From contig NZ_JADOEP010000012.1 of NCBI RefSeq assembly GCF_016745275.1, positions 32,993 through 96,992 on the forward strand: a stretch of DNA of 64,000 nucleotides, written 5' to 3'. Below, in pieces: positions 1 through 7,624 of the stretch; the first letter of the stretch is position 1; each line of letters opens with the position of its first letter. The stretch is from Enterococcus sp. BWB1-3. Lineage in GTDB: Bacteria > Bacillota > Bacilli > Lactobacillales > Enterococcaceae. Position numbers and translations under genes: made by a program. The notes beneath the pieces are model-generated. The model worked only from the letters and a program-made list of their open reading frames with translations, did not search any database and was not told the DNA's origin.

Positions 1-124
1 AAGGAGAGCCAATAGTTCTTTGTGATTTCACCCCGTAACAATCATTGTATCTACGGTTCTCGCCGGACTGCGATCCTCGATACAAATGCGTTTATGAGAA
101 GCCGAAACGCATTGGCAGCCGGAC
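1..124. repeat. 124-bp structured repeat, copy 1
   Basis: The first 124 bases recur without a difference at 188-311, an offset of 187. Each copy can fold into two neighbouring hairpins: TTGTATC (45-51) with GATACAA (79-85), and AATGCGTTT (85-93) with AAACGCATT (105-113). The copy begins at the window edge and may extend further left. I do not recognise the family. It could be a structured RNA, a small mobile repeat or a local duplication. Confidence 0.85.
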
Positions 125-136
125 TGTCCGAAAGAA

Positions 137-175
137 AGCAAATAATCTACCAAACAGAGCTAAAGATTATTTGCT
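137..175. other. Hairpin between the two repeat copies
   Basis: AGCAAATAATCT (137-148) and AGATTATTTGCT (164-175) form a perfect 12-bp stem with a 15-nt loop. No T-run follows, so it is not a standard intrinsic terminator. It sits in the spacer between the duplicated repeats. Confidence 0.6.
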
Positions 176-187
176 AACAAAAATTAA

Positions 188-311
188 AAGGAGAGCCAAT
201 AGTTCTTTGTGATTTCACCCCGTAACAATCATTGTATCTACGGTTCTCGCCGGACTGCGATCCTCGATACAAATGCGTTTATGAGAAGCCGAAACGCATT
301 GGCAGCCGGAC
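188..311. repeat. 124-bp structured repeat, copy 2
   Basis: This is an exact second copy of 1-124, with the same two stems shifted by 187. An open reading frame runs through it into the next gene. That frame extension is probably not translated, because the better start of the downstream gene lies after the repeat (TTG at 383). Confidence 0.85.
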
Positions 312-382
312 CATCAGAAAAAAATCCATTAACCAAGAAACAACGAATGGACTATAATCAATTTAAAAGAGGAGAGAGTCAT

Positions 383-1033
383 TTGCAAAACAATTCTACC
401 CCAACCAATAAACCTAAAAAGGGAAATAAGAACCCCAAATTGCTGATTCAACTGGGGGTTGCTGTGATCATTATTATTGCAGCACTATTCTTGGTCATTC
501 CAAGAGTCCAGGCAAATATTCGTTTATCACAGGTCGAATCATTAGTTGATGTGGACTTCAGCAGTAAAAAAGTGAAGTTTGCTGATACAAAAACAATTGA
601 AAAAGAGATTAAGGATAGCCGTGCAATTACAGTTGTATTTTCAGTACCAAGTGGAAAAACGTATGATCGGGTAATTTCACTGTTTGAAGATGAGGAAGAA
701 ATGAAGATGTTCAGCCGCAGTCTTACTGTTTATCCAATCATATATGATGCAAGTGAAATCGAAAAGCAGTATAATATAAAAAAAGAGGACGTCACAGTTA
801 TCTTTTTTGAAGGCGGCAAGGAGCGAAATCGATTTATTGTTGAGAGTACAATGGATGTCAAAACAGAGTTAATATTAAAGCTTAATGAGTTGCCATTAGC
901 AATAGTTGAATCGGACGCGCCGATAGATACTCCCACAGATGCTCCAACAACAGAATCTGCTGCTCCTGAACCAACTGAACCGGAACCAACTGCAGAACAG
1001 CTGCATCAGGAAAAACTACAGACGGTACAGTAG
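383..1033 (+). CDS. Membrane-anchored protein of unknown function
   Basis: I do not recognise this family. The frame is open from 209, but the sequence up to 311 is repeat. A TTG at 383 preceded by GAGGAGAG is the best start, giving 216 residues; the ATG at 347 lacks a good ribosome site. The protein has a short basic N-terminus (PKKGNKNPK), one hydrophobic segment rich in I, V and A, then an extracellular domain of about 150 residues. It ends in a Pro/Thr/Glu-rich tail (PEPTEPEPT). One anchor plus an acidic Pro-rich tail suggests an outward-facing, wall-zone protein. A small ORF follows after 23 bp. Confidence 0.7.
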   Translation: MQNNSTPTNKPKKGNKNPKLLIQLGVAVIIIIAALFLVIPRVQANIRLSQVESLVDVDFSSKKVKFADTKTIEKEIKDSRAITVVFSVPSGKTYDRVISLFEDEEEMKMFSRSLTVYPIIYDASEIEKQYNIKKEDVTVIFFEGGKERNRFIVESTMDVKTELILKLNELPLAIVESDAPIDTPTDAPTTESAAPEPTEPEPTAEQLHQEKLQTVQ

Positions 1034-1056
1034 ACTGACAGAAAGAAGGGATTAAG

Positions 1057-1161
1057 ATGAGATTTATGATTTTATTCACTTTAGGTGTTTTCTTCTTGTT
1101 AAATACACGCAGGAGTGCTGTTCCTGTATATGTAAGAAGTGGTTCACGTGATCGTTACTGA
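1057..1161 (+). CDS. Small hydrophobic protein, 34 residues
   Basis: An ATG at 1057 follows a good ribosome site (AGAAGGG, 7 bases upstream) and opens a 34-codon frame starting MRFMILFTLGVFFLLN. The N-terminal half is one hydrophobic segment and the C-terminal half is basic. It lies 23 bp behind the anchored protein and overlaps the predicted start of the acetyltransferase by 23 bp, which would allow coupled translation. It could be a small membrane protein or only a coupling leader. Confidence 0.45.
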   Translation: MRFMILFTLGVFFLLNTRRSAVPVYVRSGSRDRY

Positions 1162-1723
1162 TTTGAAAGAAAAAGCAGCAGTCTTATTAAAAAGAAAGAG
1201 GGTTCCGGATAATCAGGAGCCCTCTTTCAGGCAGTTTAAGAATAGACGGGTATATTTAGGGAAACGAATTAGGCTGGTTCGCTTTGATAAGACTCGGGGA
1301 GAATCTCTTCGTTGGTATAGTGATCCGGAGAGTATGAAGAATATAGTCGGGACTGCAGCTGTTTATAATAAAAAACAAATTGAAGAAATGTATAAGTGGC
1401 AAAATGAAAATGGGCAATTATACTATATAGAATATTTGAAAGATGATGAATATCAGACAATTGGGGATGTCTGGCTTGCAAAAGATGATTACGCAATTGT
1501 GATTGATCAGGATTTTAGAAGTCGTCATATTGGGCGGACAGTTACGAAATACTTTATTTATAAATCAAGAAAAATGGGCAGAGAATCAATGATTGTCAGC
1601 GAGATATTCAACTGGAATAAAGCTTCTCAGAAAATGTTCACCAGCCTGAAATTCTATCCCTTTAAGGAGCATAAAAACAGCTGGAGCTATCAAAAAAGAC
1701 TGACTGTTTCTGAAAAACAGTGA
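1139..1723 (+). CDS. GNAT-family N-acetyltransferase
   Basis: The 194-residue frame has the layout of a Gcn5-related acetyltransferase. A strand-rich first half (RIRLVRF, then a 'WYSDPESMKNIVG' segment typical of RimJ/RimL-like members) is followed by a beta-strand pair (IGDVWLAKDDYAIVID). The cofactor-binding stretch comes next (QDFRSRHIGRTVTKYFI), and the end has N-W-N-K-A-S-Q-K-MF, the usual 'N..S..MF..LKF' finish. The acceptor substrate is unknown. The start is uncertain: GTG at 1139 or 1148 both lie inside the preceding small ORF, and no start has a strong ribosome site. Confidence 0.75.
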   Translation: MVHVIVTDLKEKAAVLLKRKRVPDNQEPSFRQFKNRRVYLGKRIRLVRFDKTRGESLRWYSDPESMKNIVGTAAVYNKKQIEEMYKWQNENGQLYYIEYLKDDEYQTIGDVWLAKDDYAIVIDQDFRSRHIGRTVTKYFIYKSRKMGRESMIVSEIFNWNKASQKMFTSLKFYPFKEHKNSWSYQKRLTVSEKQ

Positions 1724-1763
1724 AATTCCACCATCAAAAACTGAAATTTTTGATAAAAGGTTA

Positions 1764-1793
1764 TTGACAGAATCAAGTAATTGACGGTAAAAT
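1764..1793 (+). promoter_or_regulatory. Promoter of the tryptophan-transport leader
   Basis: TTGACA (1764-1769) and TAAAAT (1788-1793) are separated by 18 bases. Transcription would begin near 1800, about 25 bases before the leader peptide ATG. Confidence 0.65.
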
Positions 1794-1824
1794 AACTTTA
1801 ACAAAAATTTGGGAGGAATCAAAC

Positions 1825-1878
1825 ATGACACAACTATCTATTACCAAAGCTCAATCATGGCAAAACTGGCGTAGATAA
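1825..1878 (+). CDS. Trp-rich leader peptide of the trpX operon
   Basis: ATG at 1825, behind the ribosome site GGGAGGA, starts a 17-codon peptide, MTQLSITKAQSWQNWRR, with two Trp codons (1858-1860, 1867-1869) just before its stop. Tryptophan is the rarest residue, so two in the last six codons point to a sensing leader. The downstream genes encode a tryptophan ABC transporter, which fits. The stop codon lies at the first arm of the hairpin series described in the next entry, so the position of the ribosome can decide which structures form. Confidence 0.85.
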   Translation: MTQLSITKAQSWQNWRR

Positions 1879-2001
1879 GTTGTATGTATGATTTTTCATA
1901 GATACAACTTTAGAAGATGGATTCTAAAATTTGTATCTATGCTGGCTTATTCAAATTATTTTGAAATTCAAACCACATAGATAATCATCTATGTGGTTTT
2001 T
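1877..2001 (+). promoter_or_regulatory. Transcription attenuator of the trpX operon
   Basis: Five RNA segments can pair in alternative ways. Arm 1 (1877-1890) pairs with arm 2 (1897-1910), 13 of 14. Arm 2 (CATAGATACAA, 1897-1907) pairs perfectly with arm 3 (TTGTATCTATG, 1931-1941). Arm 3 (1934-1941) also pairs with arm 4 (CATAGATA, 1976-1983). Arm 4 forms the terminator stem AACCACATAGAT / ATCTATGTGGTT (1971-1982 / 1987-1998) followed by a T-run. Inferred logic: a ribosome finishing at the stop codon masks arm 1, so 2:3 forms and the terminator folds. A ribosome stalled at Trp leaves arm 1 free, so 1:2 and 3:4 form and transcription continues. Confidence 0.8.
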
Positions 2002-2009
2002 GCGTTGAG

Positions 2010-2045
2010 CAGCAACCATTCTTAAAAAGACGGTTGCTGTTTTTT
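2010..2045 (+). terminator. Second tandem terminator in the trpX leader
   Basis: CAGCAACC (2010-2017) and GGTTGCTG (2032-2039) form an 8-bp stem followed by six Ts, only 9 bases after the first terminator and still about 90 bases ahead of trpX. It may tighten the off state. No leader-derived antiterminator for this second stem was found by eye. Confidence 0.75.
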
Positions 2046-2133
2046 GTTTAAAAAATGAAGATGATGATTTTAGAACTGCTTCAGAATTAAAGAGGTCATT
2101 GAAGTATAAGTTATTCATTTAGGAGGAAAGTGT

Positions 2134-3126
2134 ATGAAATCGAAAAAATTAATGGGAACACTTGGCGTTGTTTTTTTATTTTTAATCATTGCTTTTTTTA
2201 CAGAAAAACGTGAAGAAAAAGCTGAGGAAATTCCTGTAGTAGGTGTGTTGCAGTATGTCAGTCATCCGGCTTTAGATGAAATCTACAACGGGATTCAAGA
2301 GGGATTAAAAGAAAGCGGATTTGTAGATGGAGAGAACATAAAAATTATTTTTCAAAATGGTCAGGCAGATCAGAGTAAGCTGACGACAATGAGTCAGCAG
2401 TTAATTCAAAAAAATTCAGAGGTCTTAATTGGTATAGCGACACCAGCAGCGCAAGCATTGGCTAACAGTACCAGCGAAATTCCAATTGTACTTGGTGCGA
2501 TTACAGATCCTGTAAGTGCTGGACTGGTGGAAACAAATGAAAAGCCGGGCGGAAATATCACCGGTGTCAGTGATAAATCGCCGGTCGATAGTCAACTTGA
2601 CTTAGCAGTTTCATTATTGCCTAAAGCGAAGAGTGTGGGTATACTTTACTCTTCCGCAGAGGAAAACTCAAAGTATCAGGCCGCTGAAGCGAAGGAAGCA
2701 GCACAGGGACTTGGATTGACGGTTAAGGAGTATGTTGTTCCGTCCAGTAATGAGATTGCCCAGACAGTTCAGGTTATGTCGAGTGAGATAGACTTTATCT
2801 ATATTCCAACAGACAATACCATTGCAAATGCAATGCAGACTGTTGTGAACGAGGCAAATAAAATGAACACGCCCATTATTCCTTCGGTGGACACTATGGT
2901 TTCTGAAGGTGGACTGGCCACTGTGGGAATTAATCAGTTTGATCTTGGGGTCCAAACGGGAAAAATGGCGGCAGATATCATTTCAGGCAAGTCAGATCCA
3001 GCAACAACGCCTATCTATACATTTAACACAGGAGACATTATCATTAATGAAGTTCAGGCGAAAAAACTTGGTGTGACGATACCGGAAGCAGTCTTAAAAG
3101 AGGCGAAGCTGGTAGGAGAAGAATAA
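2134..3126 (+). CDS. trpX: Tryptophan ABC transporter, substrate-binding protein
   Basis: This 330-residue protein belongs to the ABC substrate-binding family that includes streptococcal TrpX. An N-terminal hydrophobic segment (LGVVFLFLIIAFF) is followed by the family signatures GVLQYVSHPALD, VLIGIATPAAQALA and GAITDPVSAGLV. Further along come GGNITGVSD, LYSSAEENS and GGLATVGINQFDLG. No lipobox cysteine is seen, so it is probably held by an uncleaved N-terminal helix. The start has the ribosome site AGGAGGAAAG. It is the first gene of the transporter operon and lies behind the Trp-codon attenuator, which supports tryptophan as ligand. Confidence 0.88.
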   Translation: MKSKKLMGTLGVVFLFLIIAFFTEKREEKAEEIPVVGVLQYVSHPALDEIYNGIQEGLKESGFVDGENIKIIFQNGQADQSKLTTMSQQLIQKNSEVLIGIATPAAQALANSTSEIPIVLGAITDPVSAGLVETNEKPGGNITGVSDKSPVDSQLDLAVSLLPKAKSVGILYSSAEENSKYQAAEAKEAAQGLGLTVKEYVVPSSNEIAQTVQVMSSEIDFIYIPTDNTIANAMQTVVNEANKMNTPIIPSVDTMVSEGGLATVGINQFDLGVQTGKMAADIISGKSDPATTPIYTFNTGDIIINEVQAKKLGVTIPEAVLKEAKLVGEE

Positions 3127-3199
3127 AGCTGAATAATTTAAAACGAGCGGTTAAAATAGATTTTTTCGTATTATAAAATGAAGAACAGGAGTGGATCAC

Positions 3200-4087
3200 A
3201 TGATTGTTTCAGCAATTGGACAAGGAATGCTATGGGCAATTTTAGGACTGGGAATATTTATGACATACAGGATATTGAATTTTCCGGATATGACAACGGA
3301 GGGCTCATTCCCATTGGGCGGGGCAGTTTGTGTCACTGCGATTACGCAAGGAATTTCACCGATATTTGCAACACTTCTGGGGATTTTAGCTGGTATGTGT
3401 GCAGGCTTTGTAACTGGACTCTTGTTTACTAAAGGGAAAATACCAGTCATTCTATCTGGTATATTGGTGATGTCAGGCTTGAATTCAGTGATTTTATATG
3501 TGATGCAAACACCCAATCTTTCATTGTTGAATCAACCCAAAATTCAGGATATTTTTTCTTCCATGGAACTGCCGAATTATTTTGACAGTGTTTTTCTTGG
3601 AGCAATCGTTCTGGTTCTGATTATCGGACTTCTGTTATTTTTCTTTAATACGGTTCTAGGACAGGCGTACATTGCTACGGGAGATAATGAAGATATGGCC
3701 CGCTCAATTGGGATTAAAACAGATAACATGAAAATTCTCGGGCTGACACTTTCCAATGGCATTATTGCACTGTCAGGAGCTTTGATTGCACAAAATGATG
3801 GGTATGCAGATGTCAATAAAGGGATTGGAGTCATTGTGATTGGCTTGGCTTCTATTATCATTGGGGAAGTACTGTTCGGTGAACTGACATTTGCGGAGCG
3901 GCTTGTGGCAATTGTCATTGGCAGTATTATTTATCAGCTGCTGATTCTGGCTGTTATCAAACTAGGATTTGATACAACCTATCTTAAGATTTTCTCAGCA
4001 GGAATTCTTGCGATATGTCTGATGATTCCGCAATTAAGAAAAGCGTTGAATCTCCGTATTTTGCCAGAAAAGGGGGAAGAAAAATGA
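3200..4087 (+). CDS. trpY: Tryptophan ABC transporter, permease
   Basis: This is a hydrophobic protein of about 295 residues with eight or more predicted membrane segments, of the branched-chain-type permease family that pairs with TrpX-like binding proteins. It has the early conserved stretch FPDMTTEGSFPLGGAV and a mid-protein loop ATGDNEDMARSIGI, the usual contact region for the ATPase. I chose ATG 3200 because AGGAG sits 8 bases upstream; a GTG at 3191 overlaps that site. It overlaps the ATPase gene by 4 bases. Confidence 0.85.
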   Translation: MIVSAIGQGMLWAILGLGIFMTYRILNFPDMTTEGSFPLGGAVCVTAITQGISPIFATLLGILAGMCAGFVTGLLFTKGKIPVILSGILVMSGLNSVILYVMQTPNLSLLNQPKIQDIFSSMELPNYFDSVFLGAIVLVLIIGLLLFFFNTVLGQAYIATGDNEDMARSIGIKTDNMKILGLTLSNGIIALSGALIAQNDGYADVNKGIGVIVIGLASIIIGEVLFGELTFAERLVAIVIGSIIYQLLILAVIKLGFDTTYLKIFSAGILAICLMIPQLRKALNLRILPEKGEEK

Positions 4088-4869
4088 GTGCAATTCTGGA
4101 AATCAGCCATGCAACTAAAGTAATTGATAATGGAATAAATGAAAAGAAAGTAATTTTAAACGATGTTTCATTAACTATTAATGAGGGAGATTTTATTACT
4201 GTTTTGGGCGGTAACGGAGCTGGGAAAAGCACATTGTTTAACAGCATCACAGGAACATTGACCTTGTCTGGTGGGAAAATAAAAAGCGGAAGTGAGGAAA
4301 TCACCTCTTTTTCTGAGGAAAAACGGGCAAATTATTTTTCACGAGTCTTTCAAGATCCGAAGCTTGGTACTGCACCAAGGATGACTGTTGCTGAAAATTT
4401 ATTGTTAGCATTGTATAGAGGTCAAAAGAGGACATTAAAAAACCGACGCTTGAATGAACGCCGGGACCTCTTTTTTGAAATCTGCAGTGAGGTTGGAAAC
4501 GGACTGGAAGAACATTTGGATACGCCGACTGGAAATCTGTCAGGCGGACAGCGTCAAGCACTCAGCTTATTGATGGCCACTCTGACAAAGCCTCGACTTC
4601 TGCTCTTGGATGAGCATACTGCTGCACTTGATCCAAAAACTTCCAAACAGTTAATGAAGCTGACCGATCAGCGTATTACCGATGGAAATCTTACCTGTCT
4701 GATGATTACTCATCGAATGGAAGATGCGTTGCATTATGGCAATCGGCTGATTGTTATGCAAAAAGGAAGGATTGTTAAAGACTTAAACAGAGAAGAGAAG
4801 GCTGCTTTGAAATTGCAGGATTTGCTATTGTTTTTTGAAGAAGAACCGGAAGAGCTGTCAGTTGACTAG
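4084..4869 (+). CDS. trpZ: Tryptophan ABC transporter, ATP-binding protein
   Basis: This 261-residue ATPase energises the TrpX/Y importer at the inner face of the membrane. It has Walker A (GGNGAGKST), the Q-loop (FQDPKLGTAPRMTVAENL), the signature LSGGQRQALSLLMA, Walker B (LLLLDEHTAALDP) and a switch His (MITHRMED). Walker B is followed by H instead of the usual P, as is common in this subfamily. ATG 4084 overlaps the permease stop and has GGGGGAAG upstream. Confidence 0.87.
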   Translation: MSAILEISHATKVIDNGINEKKVILNDVSLTINEGDFITVLGGNGAGKSTLFNSITGTLTLSGGKIKSGSEEITSFSEEKRANYFSRVFQDPKLGTAPRMTVAENLLLALYRGQKRTLKNRRLNERRDLFFEICSEVGNGLEEHLDTPTGNLSGGQRQALSLLMATLTKPRLLLLDEHTAALDPKTSKQLMKLTDQRITDGNLTCLMITHRMEDALHYGNRLIVMQKGRIVKDLNREEKAALKLQDLLLFFEEEPEELSVD

Positions 4870-5204
4870 AGGTTAACTCGAAAAAAATAGTACTTTATTC
4901 TTTGTCCTCTATGAAACAGGTACATCAGCTCCTGGTTTATTATGAGGTTGTGTCAAACACTCATTCCTTCTTTTTGGTAAACGTACAAGTGTTTCCAGAT
5001 CGGTAGTTTACTTTTTGAGAATACAAAAGCAAAAATAAGAAAAATTATCAGAAAATTCATTGTTGGCTTAGAAATTTGTTGTTATGCAGATTGTCCGGCA
5101 ATGAATTTTTATTGTTGTTGATTCAGATGCTGAATGGCGTCTTGAATCGATACTTCTTCTCATGTTAAAATAGCTAACAGCGAGAATGGACGGGAGAATT
5201 ATAT
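4870..5204. other. Intergenic stretch with repeat scrap and hairpin
   Basis: This 335-bp stretch has no convincing gene. It holds a short scrap of the dispersed repeat (4944-4965, GAGGTTGTG followed by CAAACACTCAT). It also holds an imperfect long hairpin made by AAAATTCATTG near 5053 and CAATGAATTTTT near 5100. On the minus strand a short frame (EEVSIQDAIQHLNQQQ, then stop) near 5157-5107 looks like the C-terminus of a lost gene. Confidence 0.4.
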
Positions 5205-7004
5205 ATGACTGACAGTCAGAAAGTTCAGAAAGTATTGAAAGAAGTATTTGGGTATGATCAATTTAGGGAAGGTCAAAAAGAAATTATTGATCATGTATTG
5301 AATGGGGAAAACGTTTTGGGAATTATGCCTACTGGCGGCGGGAAATCAATTTGCTATCAGCTTCCGGCATTATTAATGGAAAATGTAACTCTTGTTGTTT
5401 CTCCTTTAATTTCACTGATGAAGGATCAGGTGGATGCTCTGAACCTGATGGGAATTCCTGCTGCGTTTATTAACAGCACTTTAACAACACAGGAAATGAA
5501 TCAGCGGATTCAGTTAGTTGTAGATAAAGAAATCAAGCTCTTGTATGTAGCTCCTGAGCGATTGGAATCATTTGAGTTTCAACAGCTGCTTACACATGTA
5601 GAGATTGATCTTTTAGCTGTTGATGAAGCGCATTGTATTTCGCAATGGGGACATGATTTTCGTCCGAGTTATTTGCGGATGGCTGAAGTCGTTCAACAGT
5701 TCCAGCAGGTACCTGTAATCATTGCGTTAACGGCGACAGCAACGCCGCAAGTTGCTGACGATATAATCCAACAGCTGCATATCCCTGAGAAGAATCAGAT
5801 TAAAACTGGTTTTGCCAGAGAAAATTTAGCTTTTCAGGTGATTAAAGATCAGAACCGGGATGTCTTTCTTTTAGAATATTTGAAGTTGAATGGAGATCAG
5901 TCGGGGATTGTTTATGCGAGTACCCGAAAAGAAGTGGAACGTATTTATCATTTGCTGAAAAGTAAAAATATTGCTGTCGGTATGTATCATGGCGGAATGA
6001 ATGAAGGACTTCGTAATAAAAGTCAGGAACGTTTTCTTTTTGATGAACTACGGGTAATGGTGGCGACAAATGCTTTTGGTATGGGGATTAACAAAAGCAA
6101 TGTGCGTTTCGTTATTCACGCCCAAATTCCCGGTAATATAGAATCATACTATCAGGAAGCAGGAAGGGCCGGCCGGGATGGCTTGCCAAGTGATGCTATA
6201 TTATTTTATGCCCCGCAGGACCTCCAAATACAACAATATTTTATCGACCAATCAGATTCTCCTATTGAATATAAGCAAAAAGAGTACATGAAATTGAGAG
6301 AAATGTCACAATACGGCAATGCCCAAATTTGTCTGCAAAAATTTATTTTAAGATATTTTGGTGAAAAAGGAACAGATTGCGGGAGATGCAGTAATTGTCT
6401 GGATAATAGAGAACTGGTAGATGTGAGTCTCGAGGCACAAAAGGTTCTTTCCTGTGTAAAAAGAATGGGGGAACGCTTTGGAAAAGGACTGGTAACTAAA
6501 GTGCTGACGGGATCAAAGGATCAGAAGATTGATCAGTGGGGCTTTGACAGGCTGTCAACCTATGGGCTGATGAAAGATCGTACTCAAAAGGAAGTAGGAC
6601 AGCTGATTGATTATTTGACTGCTGAACGGTATCTTTCTCCTTCTGATGGTCAGTTCCCTCTGTTATCCGTCTCTCAGTCAGGTGTTCAAGTACTGCTTGG
6701 TAAACAAAAGGTCTTTAGAAAAGAAGATCAGCGGATTCGGCGTCTTGAAGCAGTGGATGATCAGTTGTTTGAATTACTGAGGTCTTTGCGGATGGAGTTT
6801 GCTCAGGCAGGGAATGTACCCCCATACCTCATTTTTTCAGATAGTACATTGAAAGAGCTCTGTGAAAAGCAGCCTAAAAATTCGATTGAATTTTTACAGG
6901 TCAAAGGTGTTGGGCAAAATAAATTGGAGAAATATGGGGAGCAGTTTCTTCAAGTAATTAACAGCTATCCGCCGTCAGACAATACAGAATCGACAAAAAA
7001 TTAG
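5205..7004 (+). CDS. recQ: ATP-dependent DNA helicase RecQ
   Basis: A 3'-to-5' DNA helicase of 599 residues acting in recombination and fork repair. Motif I is MPTGGGKSICYQLPA and the DEAH box is VDEAHCISQWGHDFRPSY. The AFGMGINKSNVRFVIH and YYQEAGRAGRDG motifs follow, then the RecQ zinc-binding cysteines (C..RYFGEKGTDCGRCSNC), a winged helix and a C-terminal HRDC domain (from about residue 520). The length is typical. It stands alone, with GGGAGA ahead of ATG 5205. Confidence 0.95.
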   Translation: MTDSQKVQKVLKEVFGYDQFREGQKEIIDHVLNGENVLGIMPTGGGKSICYQLPALLMENVTLVVSPLISLMKDQVDALNLMGIPAAFINSTLTTQEMNQRIQLVVDKEIKLLYVAPERLESFEFQQLLTHVEIDLLAVDEAHCISQWGHDFRPSYLRMAEVVQQFQQVPVIIALTATATPQVADDIIQQLHIPEKNQIKTGFARENLAFQVIKDQNRDVFLLEYLKLNGDQSGIVYASTRKEVERIYHLLKSKNIAVGMYHGGMNEGLRNKSQERFLFDELRVMVATNAFGMGINKSNVRFVIHAQIPGNIESYYQEAGRAGRDGLPSDAILFYAPQDLQIQQYFIDQSDSPIEYKQKEYMKLREMSQYGNAQICLQKFILRYFGEKGTDCGRCSNCLDNRELVDVSLEAQKVLSCVKRMGERFGKGLVTKVLTGSKDQKIDQWGFDRLSTYGLMKDRTQKEVGQLIDYLTAERYLSPSDGQFPLLSVSQSGVQVLLGKQKVFRKEDQRIRRLEAVDDQLFELLRSLRMEFAQAGNVPPYLIFSDSTLKELCEKQPKNSIEFLQVKGVGQNKLEKYGEQFLQVINSYPPSDNTESTKN

Positions 7005-7318
7005 ACTAGTCTTGAAAGCTTGTGTTTTTTTGAGAAACAACAGGTTATAAATAGCAGATTTTTATCTTTTTTGATACTATGTATAAATGTATTTGGTATT
7101 TTTTTGAAATATTCTGATGGAAATCAGCCGAAAAAACAAATGATTTTTCATTAAAATTTTTTCGCAGCTGGTGAAGTTTCAGCTAGAGGTCAATACAGAC
7201 AAGTCTGCTGCCGGAAAGTTAAAAAAGAGTATAGACTGTTGTTTTTCAGAAAATTTCTATTAATAATGCAAGGAAATATGCTATAATTACATAATTAAGA
7301 TTAGGAGGTTGACTGCAG
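7005..7318. promoter_or_regulatory. Intergenic region with ylaN-ftsW promoter
   Basis: No gene is seen in this 314-bp gap. Near its end TGCTATAAT (7279-7287) is an extended -10 element, which can work without a good -35. The start AGGAGG follows 20 bases later. The rest is AT-rich with no hairpin I would call. Confidence 0.5.
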
Positions 7319-7621
7319 ATGAAACCTATCACAAAAGAATTTGCGATGGAACTGCTGAAAGAGGATGCTGACAGAATTATGATGCTGATTCGCAATCAAA
7401 ATAACAGCCTTTGTATTTCTCAATGTAAGGCATTTGAAGAGGTTGTTGACACGCAAATGTACGGCTTTTCAAGACAAATGACCTATGCTGTTCGACTGGG
7501 TATTATTAGTTCTCAAGAAGGTCACCAGATGCTTAGTGATTTGGAAAAAGAACTGAATCGATTATATACTGAAGTGTATGAAGTGACACAAGATAAAAAT
7601 GAGAGTGGCAAGGAGGTTTAA
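7319..7621 (+). CDS. ylaN: YlaN family protein (DUF1507)
   Basis: This 100-residue cytoplasmic protein matches the small YlaN family in length, in the LLKEDADRIMMLIRNQNN start and in the MYGFSRQMTYAVRLGII core. In Bacillus subtilis the protein is linked to iron homeostasis through Fur and sits directly before ftsW, as here (ftsW begins 4 bases later). The strong site AGGAGG precedes the ATG. Transcription is probably from the extended -10 at 7279-7287. Confidence 0.88.
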   Translation: MKPITKEFAMELLKEDADRIMMLIRNQNNSLCISQCKAFEEVVDTQMYGFSRQMTYAVRLGIISSQEGHQMLSDLEKELNRLYTEVYEVTQDKNESGKEV

Positions 7622-7624
7622 ACT

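Noticed and set aside
209-382. N-terminal extension of the first gene through repeat copy 2
   Set aside because: The extension is the duplicated repeat read as codons; the TTG at 383 has a strong ribosome site and gives a normal anchored protein.
5053-5112. Long hairpin before recQ considered as a riboswitch
   Set aside because: A simple imperfect inverted repeat with AT-rich arms; no conserved riboswitch core is visible, and a terminator for a lost minus-strand gene explains it.
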